A DNA stretch of 34,703 nt, taken from an uncultured Lachnospiraceae bacterium. GTDB taxonomy: Bacteria; Bacillota; Clostridia; Lachnospirales; Lachnospiraceae. The stretch lies in NCBI GenBank assembly GCA_900314445.1, contig OMVA01000068.1, forward strand, positions 1 to 34,703, read 5' to 3'. Position numbers and translations under genes: made by a program. Position 1 is the stretch's first letter. Each line of letters begins with the position of its first letter. A model generated the notes under the pieces. It ran no database searches and was not told where the DNA came from. It worked only from the letters and a program-made list of their open reading frames with translations. Shown in pieces: positions 15,374 through 23,437 of the stretch.

Positions 15374-16162
15374 TTATCTGTCCTTTCGTGAAGAATTTCC
15401 GTAATGTTTTTTCACGCCAGCCAAAGTATAAGTAATCATGTAATAAATCCTCTTTGCAAATGGAATTTGCATATACTTATACACACGATAATTCATAATG
15501 GCTGATTTAAATTTCTGACCGGACCTGCTCTTTTTCTGTACCCGATAAAGAAGAAGCGGCTCATTAATACCCACAGCAAAATTGCTTTCATCTGCAGACA
15601 GAATGGAAAGCCAGGTCACATAATCTTCATGTAAATTTCCGGATGGAAATGGATGGCGAAGTGCCGTCTCTCTTTTTAACATAACGGAAGAACAATTAAT
15701 CTGATTGGTGCGAAGGAGCTTTTTGTAACGGATGATTTTTTCACAGCCAATATACTGCTTCATATCCCTGCCTTCTTCATCCATTAACTCTCTGCCAGAA
15801 AAGCAGATAGAAGGTTCTTTTCCGTGTATTGTACACTCTTTCATGGCACGAAGTTGTTTCTCTAACTTATCGGACGCCCACTGATCATCTGCATCCAGGT
15901 AAGCAATATACTCGCCTCGTGCAAGACTTGCACCATGATTTCTATTTTCAGCTGGGCCTTCCGGATCTTCAGTAGGGATAATACGAAGAATCTCTTTTTC
16001 CAGAGCCTCCTGATATGGCAGCAGCAGGTTCAGATCCAGGGTATTTCCTGCATCAATAAGAATAATCTCATAATCATCCATTGTCTGTTTGAAAACGGAA
16101 TCTAATGTACTTGTAATCGTTTTATTCGCCTTGAAACAAGGAATAATAACTGATACTCGCAT
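15374..16162 (-). CDS. Family 2 glycosyltransferase
   Basis: 262 residues. GT-A fold, GT2 type. The N-terminus VSVIIPCFKANKTITSTLDS is the nucleotide-sugar-binding start of the family. The metal-binding DxD is in AYLDADDQWASDKL near residue 85, and the likely catalytic base is the Glu-Asp of GNLHEDYVTWL near residue 185. No transmembrane segment is evident, so it is a soluble or peripheral enzyme that probably adds a sugar to a cell-surface glycan. I place the start at 16162, where GGAGG lies about 6 nt upstream; the same frame stays open to 16606 inside glnA, but that stretch is antisense coding of glnA. A promoter with extended -10 lies at 16191-16199. First gene of a three-gene unit. Confidence 0.9.
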   Translation of the reverse strand: MRVSVIIPCFKANKTITSTLDSVFKQTMDDYEIILIDAGNTLDLNLLLPYQEALEKEILRIIPTEDPEGPAENRNHGASLARGEYIAYLDADDQWASDKLEKQLRAMKECTIHGKEPSICFSGRELMDEEGRDMKQYIGCEKIIRYKKLLRTNQINCSSVMLKRETALRHPFPSGNLHEDYVTWLSILSADESNFAVGINEPLLLYRVQKKSRSGQKFKSAIMNYRVYKYMQIPFAKRIYYMITYTLAGVKKHYGNSSRKDR

Positions 16163-16190
16163 AGTTGCCTCCAGCCTAAAATATTGAAGA

Positions 16191-16199
16191 ATTATAGCA
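16191..16199 (-). promoter_or_regulatory. Extended -10 promoter of the glycosyltransferase unit
   Basis: On the minus strand TG-C-TATAAT is a perfect extended -10, with TATAAT at 16191-16196. The -35 region (TTTTTC, 17 nt upstream) is weak and overlaps the 3' side of the glnA terminator. Confidence 0.6.
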
Positions 16200-16216
16200 C
16201 AAATTGGACACATGAA

Positions 16217-16245
16217 AAAGGGGATATAGTAGCTATATCCCCTTT
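16217..16245 (-). terminator. Strong terminator of glnA
   Basis: A perfect 13-bp stem, AAAGGGGATATAG (16217-16229) and CTATATCCCCTTT (16233-16245), with a 3-nt loop. On the minus strand TTCATG follows, so the U-tract is formed by the stem end plus TT. It lies about 50 nt past the glnA stop codon. Confidence 0.8.
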
Positions 16246-16280
16246 CATTCTTTGATTTACTTAAGAAATCTGCGACAAAT

Positions 16281-16289
16281 CCATTTGCA
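16281..16289 (+). repeat. Copy of the CATTTGCA element after glnA
   Basis: CCATTTGCA lies 6 nt beyond the glnA stop codon, between the gene and its terminator, so it is transcribed in the 3' untranslated region. Confidence 0.4.
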
Positions 16290-16295
16290 GAAATC

Positions 16296-18410
16296 TTAGA
16301 GTTCGAAAAGAAGCTCTTCGTATGTTGGCATTGGCCATGCATCCTTAGCCAGGATACCTTCCAGTTCATCAGCAGGCTTTCTAACCTCTGGGAAGAACTT
16401 GAAGACTTCATTGTAGTAATACTTAGCCCAAGCCTCGTCGTCACCCTGGAATTCCTTAGCACCTTCCAGACGACGTGCAAGTTCTTCTGTTGCATCCTCC
16501 AGACGAGATACACGGGAAGAAATCTCGGCGATTGTCTTCTTATGAACGTTTGGTAATGTACCAGCAGCTGAAATATCATCTGCTTCCTTCGCGATTGTTC
16601 CTTCATACTTCATAACAGCTGGAAGGATTTCACGCTTTGCCATGTCTACCATAACACGGCCTTCGATATTAATAGACTTTGCATAGAGCTCATACATAAC
16701 TGCTGCACGAGAACGAAGTTCTACTTCAGACATAACGCCCATACGCTGGAAAAGTCTGATTGTCTTAGGGCTTGTGTAGTACTGAACTGCATCAACCATG
16801 CATCCAATTGATGGAAGGCCACGGCGAGCTGCTTCTTCTACCCATTCCTGTGAGTAACCATTGCCGTTAAATACAACACGACCATGATTTGTAAATGTTT
16901 CCTGTACATATGCCTTTGCAGCCTTTTCGAATTCAGGACCTGCAAATGGTTCCAGCTTATCAGCAGCCTTACGAAGCTGATCAGCAACGATTGTATTGAT
17001 TACTGTAAGTGGCTGTGAGCAGTTCTGTGTAGAACCAACCATACGGAATTCAAACTTATTACCTGTGAATGCAAATGGAGCGGTTCTGTTACGGTCTGTT
17101 GCATCCATTGTGAACTTAGGCAGTGTAGATACACCTGGGTCATATACCTTAGCCTGTACATGTGATGTAGCTTCACCCTTTTCAATAATCTGGTGCATCA
17201 TGTCATCCAGCTGCTCTCCAAGGTAAATAGAAACAATTGCTGGAGGAGCTTCCTGGGCACCAAGTCTGTGGTCATTACCTACTGAAGATGCAGATGCACG
17301 AAGAAGTTCTGCATGGTTATCTACAGCAGCTACAACAGCAGCCAGGAATACCTGGAACTGTAAGTTATTTTCCGGATCATCTGTAGGATTCATCAGGTTC
17401 TCACCGTCACTCGTTGCGATGGACCAGTTATTGTGCTTACCAGAACCATTGATACCTGCAAATGGCTTCTCGTGAAGGAGGCAGGCAAGTCCATGACGAG
17501 CTGCAATCTTACGCATAAGTTCCATTACAAGTTCATTATTATCAGTAGCTGTATTTGTATCATTATAAATTACGGCAAGTTCACACTGACCAGGACCAAC
17601 TTCATTGTGCTGAGTCTTAGCAAGAATGCCATACTTCCAAAGTTCATCATTCAGATCATTCATGAATGTAAGAATACGGTCATTGATTGAACCAAAATAG
17701 TTATCATCCATTTCCTGACCCTTAGGTGCTGGTGCACCGAAAAGTGTACGACCTGTCAGTTCCAGATCTTCTCTCTTTTCATATAAAGCACGGTCAACAA
17801 TAAAGTATTCCTGTTCCGGGCCAACCGATGACTGTACACGTGCTGGGTACTTGCCAAATAAAGCAAGTACACGCTTTGCCTGCTTAGAGATTGCATCCTG
17901 CGCACGAAGCAGTGGCGTCTTGTGGTCAAGAGATTCGCCTGTATATGATGTGAATGCTGTTGGAATACAAAGAACCTTTGTTCCATCTGGAGTATCCTTA
18001 ACGAATGCCGGAGATGTACAATCCCATGCTGTATATCCTCTGGCAGCAGCTGTGGAACGAAGTCCACCAGAAGGGAAGGAAGAAGCATCAGGTTCTGCAC
18101 GAAGCAGTTCCTTTCCTGAAAGTTCCATCATAACAGAACCTTCCTTAGTACCATTAATAAAGGAATCATGCTTTTCAGCCGTTCCATTATTCAGTGGCTG
18201 GAACCAATGTGTATAATGTGTTGCTCCTAAATCTACAGCCCATTCCTTCATTGCACGAGCAACGTCATCAGCAATTGAAAGATCAAGTGGCTTACCTTCA
18301 TCGATTGTTTCTCTCAGTGACTTGTAAACAGCCTCTGGCAGTCTTTCTTTCATTACTGCGTCATTAAATGTGTAAGAACCGAAGAGTTCTGGAACATTAA
18401 GATTTGACAT
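16296..18410 (-). CDS. glnN: Type III glutamine synthetase (GlnN family)
   Basis: 704 residues, far longer than type I enzymes (about 440) and typical of the GSIII family found in Bacteroides, Butyrivibrio and cyanobacteria. It joins ammonia and glutamate using ATP; GSIII enzymes are hexamers not regulated by adenylylation. Family segments visible: VPELFGSYTFNDAVMKERLP at the N-terminus, SSVGPEQEYFIVDRALY (metal-binding Glu residues), EVGPGQCELAVIYNDTN, HEKPFAGINGSGKHNNWSI (ammonia/ATP site), and NRTAPFAFTGNKFEFRMVGS (Arg-containing glutamate site). Start chosen at 18410, where GGAAGG lies 7-8 nt upstream; an in-frame ATG at 18437 lacks a site. It is a single-gene unit with its own terminator and two overlapping palindromes upstream. 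Confidence 0.95.
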   Translation of the reverse strand: MSNLNVPELFGSYTFNDAVMKERLPEAVYKSLRETIDEGKPLDLSIADDVARAMKEWAVDLGATHYTHWFQPLNNGTAEKHDSFINGTKEGSVMMELSGKELLRAEPDASSFPSGGLRSTAAARGYTAWDCTSPAFVKDTPDGTKVLCIPTAFTSYTGESLDHKTPLLRAQDAISKQAKRVLALFGKYPARVQSSVGPEQEYFIVDRALYEKREDLELTGRTLFGAPAPKGQEMDDNYFGSINDRILTFMNDLNDELWKYGILAKTQHNEVGPGQCELAVIYNDTNTATDNNELVMELMRKIAARHGLACLLHEKPFAGINGSGKHNNWSIATSDGENLMNPTDDPENNLQFQVFLAAVVAAVDNHAELLRASASSVGNDHRLGAQEAPPAIVSIYLGEQLDDMMHQIIEKGEATSHVQAKVYDPGVSTLPKFTMDATDRNRTAPFAFTGNKFEFRMVGSTQNCSQPLTVINTIVADQLRKAADKLEPFAGPEFEKAAKAYVQETFTNHGRVVFNGNGYSQEWVEEAARRGLPSIGCMVDAVQYYTSPKTIRLFQRMGVMSEVELRSRAAVMYELYAKSINIEGRVMVDMAKREILPAVMKYEGTIAKEADDISAAGTLPNVHKKTIAEISSRVSRLEDATEELARRLEGAKEFQGDDEAWAKYYYNEVFKFFPEVRKPADELEGILAKDAWPMPTYEELLFEL

Positions 18411-18483
18411 TTGTTTTCCTTCCTTTCGAATGGTCATATGCGGCCATACTCTATGCGAAATTCATTTCTAAATCAACACGTAT

Positions 18484-18512
18484 AATAAAATATTACTTTT
18501 GCCGCAAAAACG
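18484..18512 (-). promoter_or_regulatory. Candidate glnN promoter
   Basis: On the minus strand TTGCGG, 17 nt, then TATACG is a fair match, about 70 nt upstream of the start. An overlapping alternative is TTGCGT, 17 nt, TATTTT. The palindromes at 18522-18551 lie immediately upstream of both. Confidence 0.4.
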
Positions 18513-18521
18513 CAAGGTTTT

Positions 18522-18551
18522 ATTAAGTCCCTAGGACTTAATTATATTAAG
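18522..18551. promoter_or_regulatory. Two overlapping palindromes upstream of the glnN promoter
   Basis: ATTAAGTCC-CTA-GGACTTAAT (18522-18542) is a perfect 9-bp inverted repeat. CTTAAT-TAT-ATTAAG (18537-18551) is a second one that shares bases with it. The location just upstream of the -35 suggests an activator site. They do not match the GlnR consensus. Confidence 0.5.
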
Positions 18552-18573
18552 TTTTCTCTGGCACCTATGAAAA

Positions 18574-18593
18574 TTCATGCAAATGGACTTTCC
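18574..18593 (-). repeat. Extended CATTTGCA element between ftsZ and glnN
   Basis: On the minus strand the sequence reads AAGTCCATTTGCATGAA, matching the copy at 2855-2874 over the whole extended motif. It lies between the ftsZ terminator and the glnN upstream palindromes. Confidence 0.5.
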
Positions 18594-18609
18594 ACGATTA
18601 CTCTACACA

Positions 18610-18648
18610 TAAAAATGCCAGCAGTATCAAAAAGATATCTGCTGGCAT
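18610..18648 (-). terminator. Terminator of ftsZ / end of the dcw cluster
   Basis: ATGCCAGCAG (18615-18624) pairs with CTGCTGGCAT (18639-18648), with further TATC/GATA pairing inside. On the minus strand TTTTATG follows. It begins about 20 nt past the ftsZ stop codon. Confidence 0.8.
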
Positions 18649-18670
18649 GAATATGTGGATTTATTTAGAC

Positions 18671-19900
18671 TTATCCTCTCTTAAGGAAATCAGGAATCTT
18701 AATAGAATTCTGATTTGCACGTGGAGCTGGAGCCGTCTTTTTTTCTGCTGCTTCAACTGCTGGAGCTGGTGTTGCTGCTGCACTTTCAGCTGGAGCTGTA
18801 GGATTAAGGTTCAGCTTTACTGGCTGTGCCTTTCTGTTACCATCGAAGGATGGCTTCTGGATTGTTACAGGAGTAACACTTGCCTTCTTTTCTGTCTTGG
18901 CGCCTGGAATAGAAAGCTTAGAAACGTCAGACTTAATAACTGAACTTTCGTTTCCTTCAAGACCTGTAGCAATAATTGTAATGCTAACGTCATCACCTGT
19001 TACATCGTTATCAACTGTGCCGAAGATAATATTTGCACCTTCGCCAGCAACTTCTGTAAGGTATGTAATTGCATCGTAAGCTTCTACGATACCAACGTTA
19101 CCAGAGAAGTTAACGATGATGTCTGACGCGCCACCAACTGTTGTTTCAAGTAATGGAGAATCCATAGCCTGTTTAATAGCATCAACAGCCTTGTTATCAC
19201 CTGAAGCCTGACCAATACCAATATGAGCGATACCCTTATCGCGCATAACTGTCTGGATATCAGCAAAGTCAAGGTTGATAAGACCTGGCTTATTAATAAG
19301 GTCAGTAACACCCTGAACACCCTGCTGAAGGACTTCATCAGCCTTCTTAAGAGCTTCTGGAATACTTGTACGCTTATCACAAATCTGAAGAAGCTTGTCA
19401 TTAGGAATGACAATTAATGTATCAACGTTTTCACGAAGCTTTGCAATACCCTTCTGTGCGTTGTTCATTCTTGGCTTTCCTTCGAAAGAGAAAGGCTTTG
19501 TAACAACACCTACAGTAAGGATTCCGAGATTTCTAGCAATTTCTGCTACGATTGGAGCTGCACCTGTACCAGTTCCGCCACCCATACCACAAGTAACGAA
19601 TACCATGTCAGCATCCTTAATAATATCATTGATTTCTTCGCGGTTTTCTTCGATTGCGCTTGCACCGATTTCAGGCTTAGCACCTGCACCAAGACCCTTA
19701 GTAAGTTTCTCACCAATCTGGATCTTTGTTGTAGCACGGCTCAAAGAAAGTGCCTGCTTATCTGTGTTGATTGCAATGAGTTCAACACCTTCCACGTTTT
19801 CATCAATCATTCTGTTAACTGCATTATTTCCGGCACCGCCTACGCCAATAACCAGAATTCTTGCAGGTGACTTTTCATCATTAGACTTGATCTCAAGCAA
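18671..19900 (-). CDS. ftsZ: Cell-division GTPase FtsZ
   Basis: 409 residues. Tubulin homologue that polymerises into the Z-ring. The GTP-binding domain has [15 protein letters not shown] near residue 17 and the tubulin signature [10 protein letters not shown] near residue 106. The T7 synergy-loop region contains [11 protein letters not shown]. After about residue 320 comes a variable linker rich in Ala, Pro and Thr, then the conserved C-terminal peptide [10 protein letters not shown] that binds FtsA/SepF-type anchors. The start codon is TTG (minus strand, 19898-19900): AGGAGG lies 8 nt upstream, and the next residues LEIKSNDEK suit a start here. It has its own likely promoter (19981-20009) and lies at the end of the dcw cluster. 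No ftsA is adjacent, so membrane anchoring may rely on SepF or an ftsA elsewhere. Confidence 0.97.
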   Translation of the reverse strand: MLEIKSNDEKSPARILVIGVGGAGNNAVNRMIDENVEGVELIAINTDKQALSLSRATTKIQIGEKLTKGLGAGAKPEIGASAIEENREEINDIIKDADMVFVTCGMGGGTGTGAAPIVAEIARNLGILTVGVVTKPFSFEGKPRMNNAQKGIAKLRENVDTLIVIPNDKLLQICDKRTSIPEALKKADEVLQQGVQGVTDLINKPGLINLDFADIQTVMRDKGIAHIGIGQASGDNKAVDAIKQAMDSPLLETTVGGASDIIVNFSGNVGIVEAYDAITYLTEVAGEGANIIFGTVDNDVTGDDVSITIIATGLEGNESSVIKSDVSKLSIPGAKTEKKASVTPVTIQKPSFDGNRKAQPVKLNLNPTAPAESAAATPAPAVEAAEKKTAPAPRANQNSIKIPDFLKRG

Positions 19901-19958
19901 GGTTTTTTCCTCCTTAAATTTGCTCCCCGTATTTTTATTTCTTAACCTATTTTAATTA

Positions 19959-19999
19959 ACATAAAAACAAACTACTCTACATGATAAATGTTTTTATGT
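19959..19999. promoter_or_regulatory. 11-bp inverted repeat in the ftsZ leader
   Basis: ACATAAAAACA (19959-19969) and TGTTTTTATGT (19989-19999) are perfectly complementary with a 19-nt spacer. One arm falls inside the spacer of the ftsZ promoter and the other in the 5' leader, so it could act as operator or RNA hairpin. Confidence 0.5.
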
Positions 20000-20009
20000 A
20001 AAATATCAA
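19981..20009 (-). promoter_or_regulatory. Dedicated ftsZ promoter
   Basis: On the minus strand TTGATA (20004-20009), 17 nt, then TATCAT (19981-19986). It lies in the 114-nt gap between ftsQ and ftsZ and would allow ftsZ to be made separately from the rest of the cluster. Confidence 0.6.
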
Positions 20010-20014
20010 GATAA

Positions 20015-20725
20015 TTATTTGGCTGTCTCTTTAAAACTTACTGTCTGATTTTCCTCGGAAAACTCCTTCATATAAAGAGTTCCGCTTTTGCCTTCCACCC
20101 CACTCAGGATACTTCCCAGGTTCATCATCTGCAGCTCTAAATTCTTACCATTTCCAAGTTCAATCTTGATGGTTCCATGTGTCAGAACAATCTCCCGATC
20201 CGCCGAGAAGGAAATACCATCAATGGATAATTCATACTTCTCAATCAGCTGGGTAATGGTAAGGATCTTTTTAAATTTCTCTTTATTAATATCCGGAAGT
20301 CTCTCTCCTATGGCCCATTCATTTACCTTCAGGCCGCGAATCATAGGAACTCCATCCTTCTTTTCGTCTGTGGTTTCCAGAACCACACCATCTTTGTCAA
20401 AGTAAATATACTTTTCCATATATTCCACACAGCCAGCTACACCCTTTTCATAGACTGTAACCTCGACCGTATTCTTTGACTTATAACTCACATCATACTT
20501 TGCCACAAATGGAATGTCCTCCACCGGGTCAAATGTATTTTGCAGAAATAAGACCAGTGTATTGTTTAGCGGAAGCTGTTCTTTTATTTTTTCTTCCACC
20601 AATTCTGCACTCGCCAGATTATTACCGGTCACCTCTATTTTTTCCAATTTAAAGGTTGAGCCATATGCCAGGCCGATAATAAGCACCAAAAGTACAATCA
20701 GTAGAACATAATGTTTTTTCTTCAT
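20015..20725 (-). CDS. ftsQ: Cell-division protein FtsQ/DivIB
   Basis: 236 residues. Bitopic divisome protein that links FtsL/FtsB-type proteins to the septal synthase. It has a basic N-terminus (MKKKH), one membrane helix at about residues 6-22, then an extracellular POTRA domain (FKLEKIEVTGNNLASAELVE) and a beta domain ending near residue 220. The sequence is weakly conserved, as usual in the family; topology, POTRA start and cluster position between ftsW and ftsZ support the call. Its ATG overlaps the ftsW stop (ATGA), so the two are translationally coupled. Confidence 0.88.
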   Translation of the reverse strand: MKKKHYVLLIVLLVLIIGLAYGSTFKLEKIEVTGNNLASAELVEEKIKEQLPLNNTLVLFLQNTFDPVEDIPFVAKYDVSYKSKNTVEVTVYEKGVAGCVEYMEKYIYFDKDGVVLETTDEKKDGVPMIRGLKVNEWAIGERLPDINKEKFKKILTITQLIEKYELSIDGISFSADREIVLTHGTIKIELGNGKNLELQMMNLGSILSGVEGKSGTLYMKEFSEENQTVSFKETAK

Positions 20726-21900
20726 TGTCTTGCCTCCAGTTCCTGCTTACGCTTCATCATACGAAGCGTGCCCTCTGGAACAATCTGTCTGGAAACAGAC
20801 AGGCATATACCTATTTCAAAGAGCAAGGCAATCATGGAAGAACCACCATAGGATATAAACGGAAGTGGTACACCTGTATTAGGAATCAGATTAACATTAA
20901 CACCTATATTTATAAGTGTCTGAACTGCAATATGCCCCATAATGCCAGATACAAGCAAAGCACCAAAACGATCTGGAGCACCATTGGCAATAAACAAAAG
21001 CCTCATGATCAACATAGCGATGACAATAAGGAGGCCAACCGCACCAACAATTCCAAGTTCTTCACAAATAATGGAGAAAATCATATCATTCTGCGCCTCC
21101 GGGATAAATCCATTCTTCTGCAGGGACTGTCCCAGTCCTCTTCCAAAGAATCCACCAGAGCCAACCGCATACAAGCTCTGTCTTACCTGATAGCCTTCCT
21201 CGGACATTGGATTTCTCCAGGCCGTAATTCTTGCTTTTCGATAATCTTCCATGGCGGTCAGAGCAATAGCAGCCAGCAAGCCCATCAGCATAATAGGGAT
21301 AAGCCACCAAGGATGAGGTGTTGCAATAAACCAAATTACAATGGCAATCACCGCACACACAATACCGGTACTCAGATTTTCTTTGGCAATCAATCCAGCC
21401 AGCACTAAAGGAAAGGCAAGAACCTTAATGGTACCTTTGACAGTGTAAAGATTCTGATACCAGTTACAACACATTTGTGCCACCAGCATGGCAACAATAA
21501 CCTTTGCAAACTCTGAAGGCTGGAAAGTGGCAGAACCTACTCCCAACCATCTGGCAGAACCATGAGAAGCAATACCCATAAAGACTGTAAAAAGCACAAT
21601 GAAACCAATAAATACATAAAGATATGGTGCCAGAATTTTCCAAAGCTTATAATTCAACTTCGATGCCACAATCAGAGCAAAGAGTCCGACGCCAATATTT
21701 CTTAACTGCTTCATTAAGTAATAATTAGAGGAACCCGTATCTCTTTTGGCTACAAAGGAACTTGCACTGTATACCATAATGAGTCCAAAGAGACAGAGCG
21801 CAAGCACAATAAAGAGCGTTGGGAAATCAAAATAGGTGCCCTTTGGAAAAAGATATTCTCTTATCGATTTTATATCATAACTTCTTCTTTTACTTTTCAT
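20722..21900 (-). CDS. ftsW: SEDS peptidoglycan polymerase FtsW
   Basis: 392 residues with about ten hydrophobic segments, the SEDS-family pattern. FtsW polymerises glycan strands from lipid II at the septum together with its cognate class B PBP (here the ftsI product). Family segments: MVYSASSFVA near residue 42, GVGSATFQPSEFAKV near residue 122, the large extracellular loop with VRQSLYAVGSGGFFGRGLGQS, EAQNDMIFSIICEELG, and the C-terminal GVPLPFISYGGSSM. The FQPSEFAK segment and the location between murD and ftsQ favour FtsW over RodA. The start has only a modest ribosome binding site. The stop overlaps the ftsQ start. Confidence 0.94.
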   Translation of the reverse strand: MKSKRRSYDIKSIREYLFPKGTYFDFPTLFIVLALCLFGLIMVYSASSFVAKRDTGSSNYYLMKQLRNIGVGLFALIVASKLNYKLWKILAPYLYVFIGFIVLFTVFMGIASHGSARWLGVGSATFQPSEFAKVIVAMLVAQMCCNWYQNLYTVKGTIKVLAFPLVLAGLIAKENLSTGIVCAVIAIVIWFIATPHPWWLIPIMLMGLLAAIALTAMEDYRKARITAWRNPMSEEGYQVRQSLYAVGSGGFFGRGLGQSLQKNGFIPEAQNDMIFSIICEELGIVGAVGLLIVIAMLIMRLLFIANGAPDRFGALLVSGIMGHIAVQTLINIGVNVNLIPNTGVPLPFISYGGSSMIALLFEIGICLSVSRQIVPEGTLRMMKRKQELEARQ

Positions 21901-21959
21901 TTACCTAATTCTTTCCCAAAAATTTCTTAATAGTTACTTTCTCTATAACTCAAGCAGGC

Positions 21960-23315
21960 TTAGCCAAGTCTATTTACATACTCCTTGAAGAGCTCACCTC
22001 TCTGCTCATAGGACTTGAACATATCCCAGCTGGCACATGCTGGAGAAAGAAGTACATTATCTCCTGGCTTTGCATGCTGAGAACAAATTTCTACCGCATC
22101 TTCCAGTGTATCTGCATGAACAATTTCATTAAATCCATGATTCTTGCAGCACTTTTCAATATCATCTGCTGTCTCACCAATGAGTACAAGGAAACGTACC
22201 TTTCCAGCAAACTCATCTACCCATTCATCATAAGTATTCTTCTTATCATATCCTCCACCAATCAGACATGTTGTGGATGGCATGGACCGAAGCGCCTTAA
22301 TGGCTGCATCTGGGTTTGTACCCTTTGAATCATTGTAGTATTTAACATCATTGAGTTCTCTTACGAATTCAATTCTGTGTTCCACACCCTGGAATGAACG
22401 GATTGCATCCGCAATGATTTCCTTAGGAACGCCCATGTAATATGTAACAGCAATGGCTGCCAGTACATTTTCCTTATTGTGGTCGCCAAGGATTTTAATT
22501 TCACTGGCATCAATCACAGGAATCTCTTCTCCTGCATGATTTACAACCATGACGCCATCTTTCATATATACGCCATCTTCAATTTCTTCTGTCTTACTGA
22601 AGAAGATTTTCTTTGCCTTCTTAACTTTATCCGCACGCTTCAATGTTTCCGGATCATCATAGTTTAATATGCAAAAATCATCTGCTGTCTGATTTTCCTG
22701 AATACGAAACTTTGCATTAGCATAATTATCAAATGTATAGTGACGATTCAGATGATCTGGTGTCAGATTCAGGATTGCGGAAACATGAGGATGGAAATCC
22801 ACTACTGTTTCCAGCTGGAAAGATGAAATCTCCGCTGCAATCATAGTATCTGCATTGGTAGCATCAGCAAACTGAGTAAATGGAAGGCCAATATTACCTA
22901 CAACAATGGTATTCTCTGTGTACTTCTTAAAAATTTCACCCACAAGTGTTGTAGTTGTTGTCTTACCATTTGTACCAGTAATGGCAGCAATTTTACCCTT
23001 ATTAAAGTAATAAGCCAGTTCAATCTCGCCCCAGATTGGAACGCCTGCTTCTCTTACACGATTTACAAAGTCAGCATCTACTGGGATACCAGGACTAATC
23101 ACAAATAAATCTGCCCACCGGATTAATTCATCTGTTAACTCGCCAAGTGCCACATTTACTTTATTATTCGCTGAAAAATTCTTTAAGAGTTCTTCTGCTT
23201 TCAGATTCTTATTTCCATCAAAGAGAGTTACATTGGCTCCGTTACGAATTAAAAGTCCAACCGAAGCAACTCCACTTTTACCTGCACCGGCTACGATTAC
23301 ATTTTTACCCTTCAT
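21960..23315 (-). CDS. murD: UDP-N-acetylmuramoyl-L-alanine:D-glutamate ligase
   Basis: 451 residues, the usual MurD length. It adds D-glutamate to UDP-MurNAc-L-Ala in the cytoplasm. The N-terminal Rossmann segment is NVIVAGAGKSGVASVGLL, the ATP-binding loop is AAITGTNGKTTTTTLVG near residue 110, followed by ILNLTPDHLNRH and the C-terminal YNDSKGTNPDAA and LLSPACASWDMF motifs. I place the start at 23315 because AAAGGA lies about 8 nt upstream and the protein then begins at the fold (MKGKNVIVAG); the in-frame ATG at 23360 has no ribosome binding site. It lies between mraY and ftsW; murE, murF and murC are not here. Confidence 0.96.
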   Translation of the reverse strand: MKGKNVIVAGAGKSGVASVGLLIRNGANVTLFDGNKNLKAEELLKNFSANNKVNVALGELTDELIRWADLFVISPGIPVDADFVNRVREAGVPIWGEIELAYYFNKGKIAAITGTNGKTTTTTLVGEIFKKYTENTIVVGNIGLPFTQFADATNADTMIAAEISSFQLETVVDFHPHVSAILNLTPDHLNRHYTFDNYANAKFRIQENQTADDFCILNYDDPETLKRADKVKKAKKIFFSKTEEIEDGVYMKDGVMVVNHAGEEIPVIDASEIKILGDHNKENVLAAIAVTYYMGVPKEIIADAIRSFQGVEHRIEFVRELNDVKYYNDSKGTNPDAAIKALRSMPSTTCLIGGGYDKKNTYDEWVDEFAGKVRFLVLIGETADDIEKCCKNHGFNEIVHADTLEDAVEICSQHAKPGDNVLLSPACASWDMFKSYEQRGELFKEYVNRLG

Positions 23316-23385
23316 GATGTCATCCTTTCTTGCTCTTATCCTTTGAGCAATAACATTCACTAATACAACCCTGGTCGAATTTTAC

Positions 23386-23402
23386 GCAAATCTCATTTGC
23401 AT
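23386..23402. repeat. CATTTGCA element as a tight hairpin between mraY and murD
   Basis: GCAAAT-CTC-ATTTGC (23386-23400) is a perfect 6-bp inverted repeat with a 3-nt loop, continuing as CATTTGCATGA. It lies in the 122-nt gap between mraY and murD. Confidence 0.45.
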
Positions 23403-23437
23403 GATTTCGTTTCTTCTTCCCAAAGGAATCTATGTCC

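Noticed and set aside
16163..16606. Open frame extending the glycosyltransferase upstream
   Set aside because: It runs through the terminator and 3' end of glnN in another frame and lacks a glycosyltransferase motif; GGAGG at 16168-16173 fixes the real start at 16162.
23316..23360. Longer N-terminus for MurD
   Set aside because: No ribosome binding site at the upstream ATG, and the extra 15 residues lie before the conserved start of the fold.
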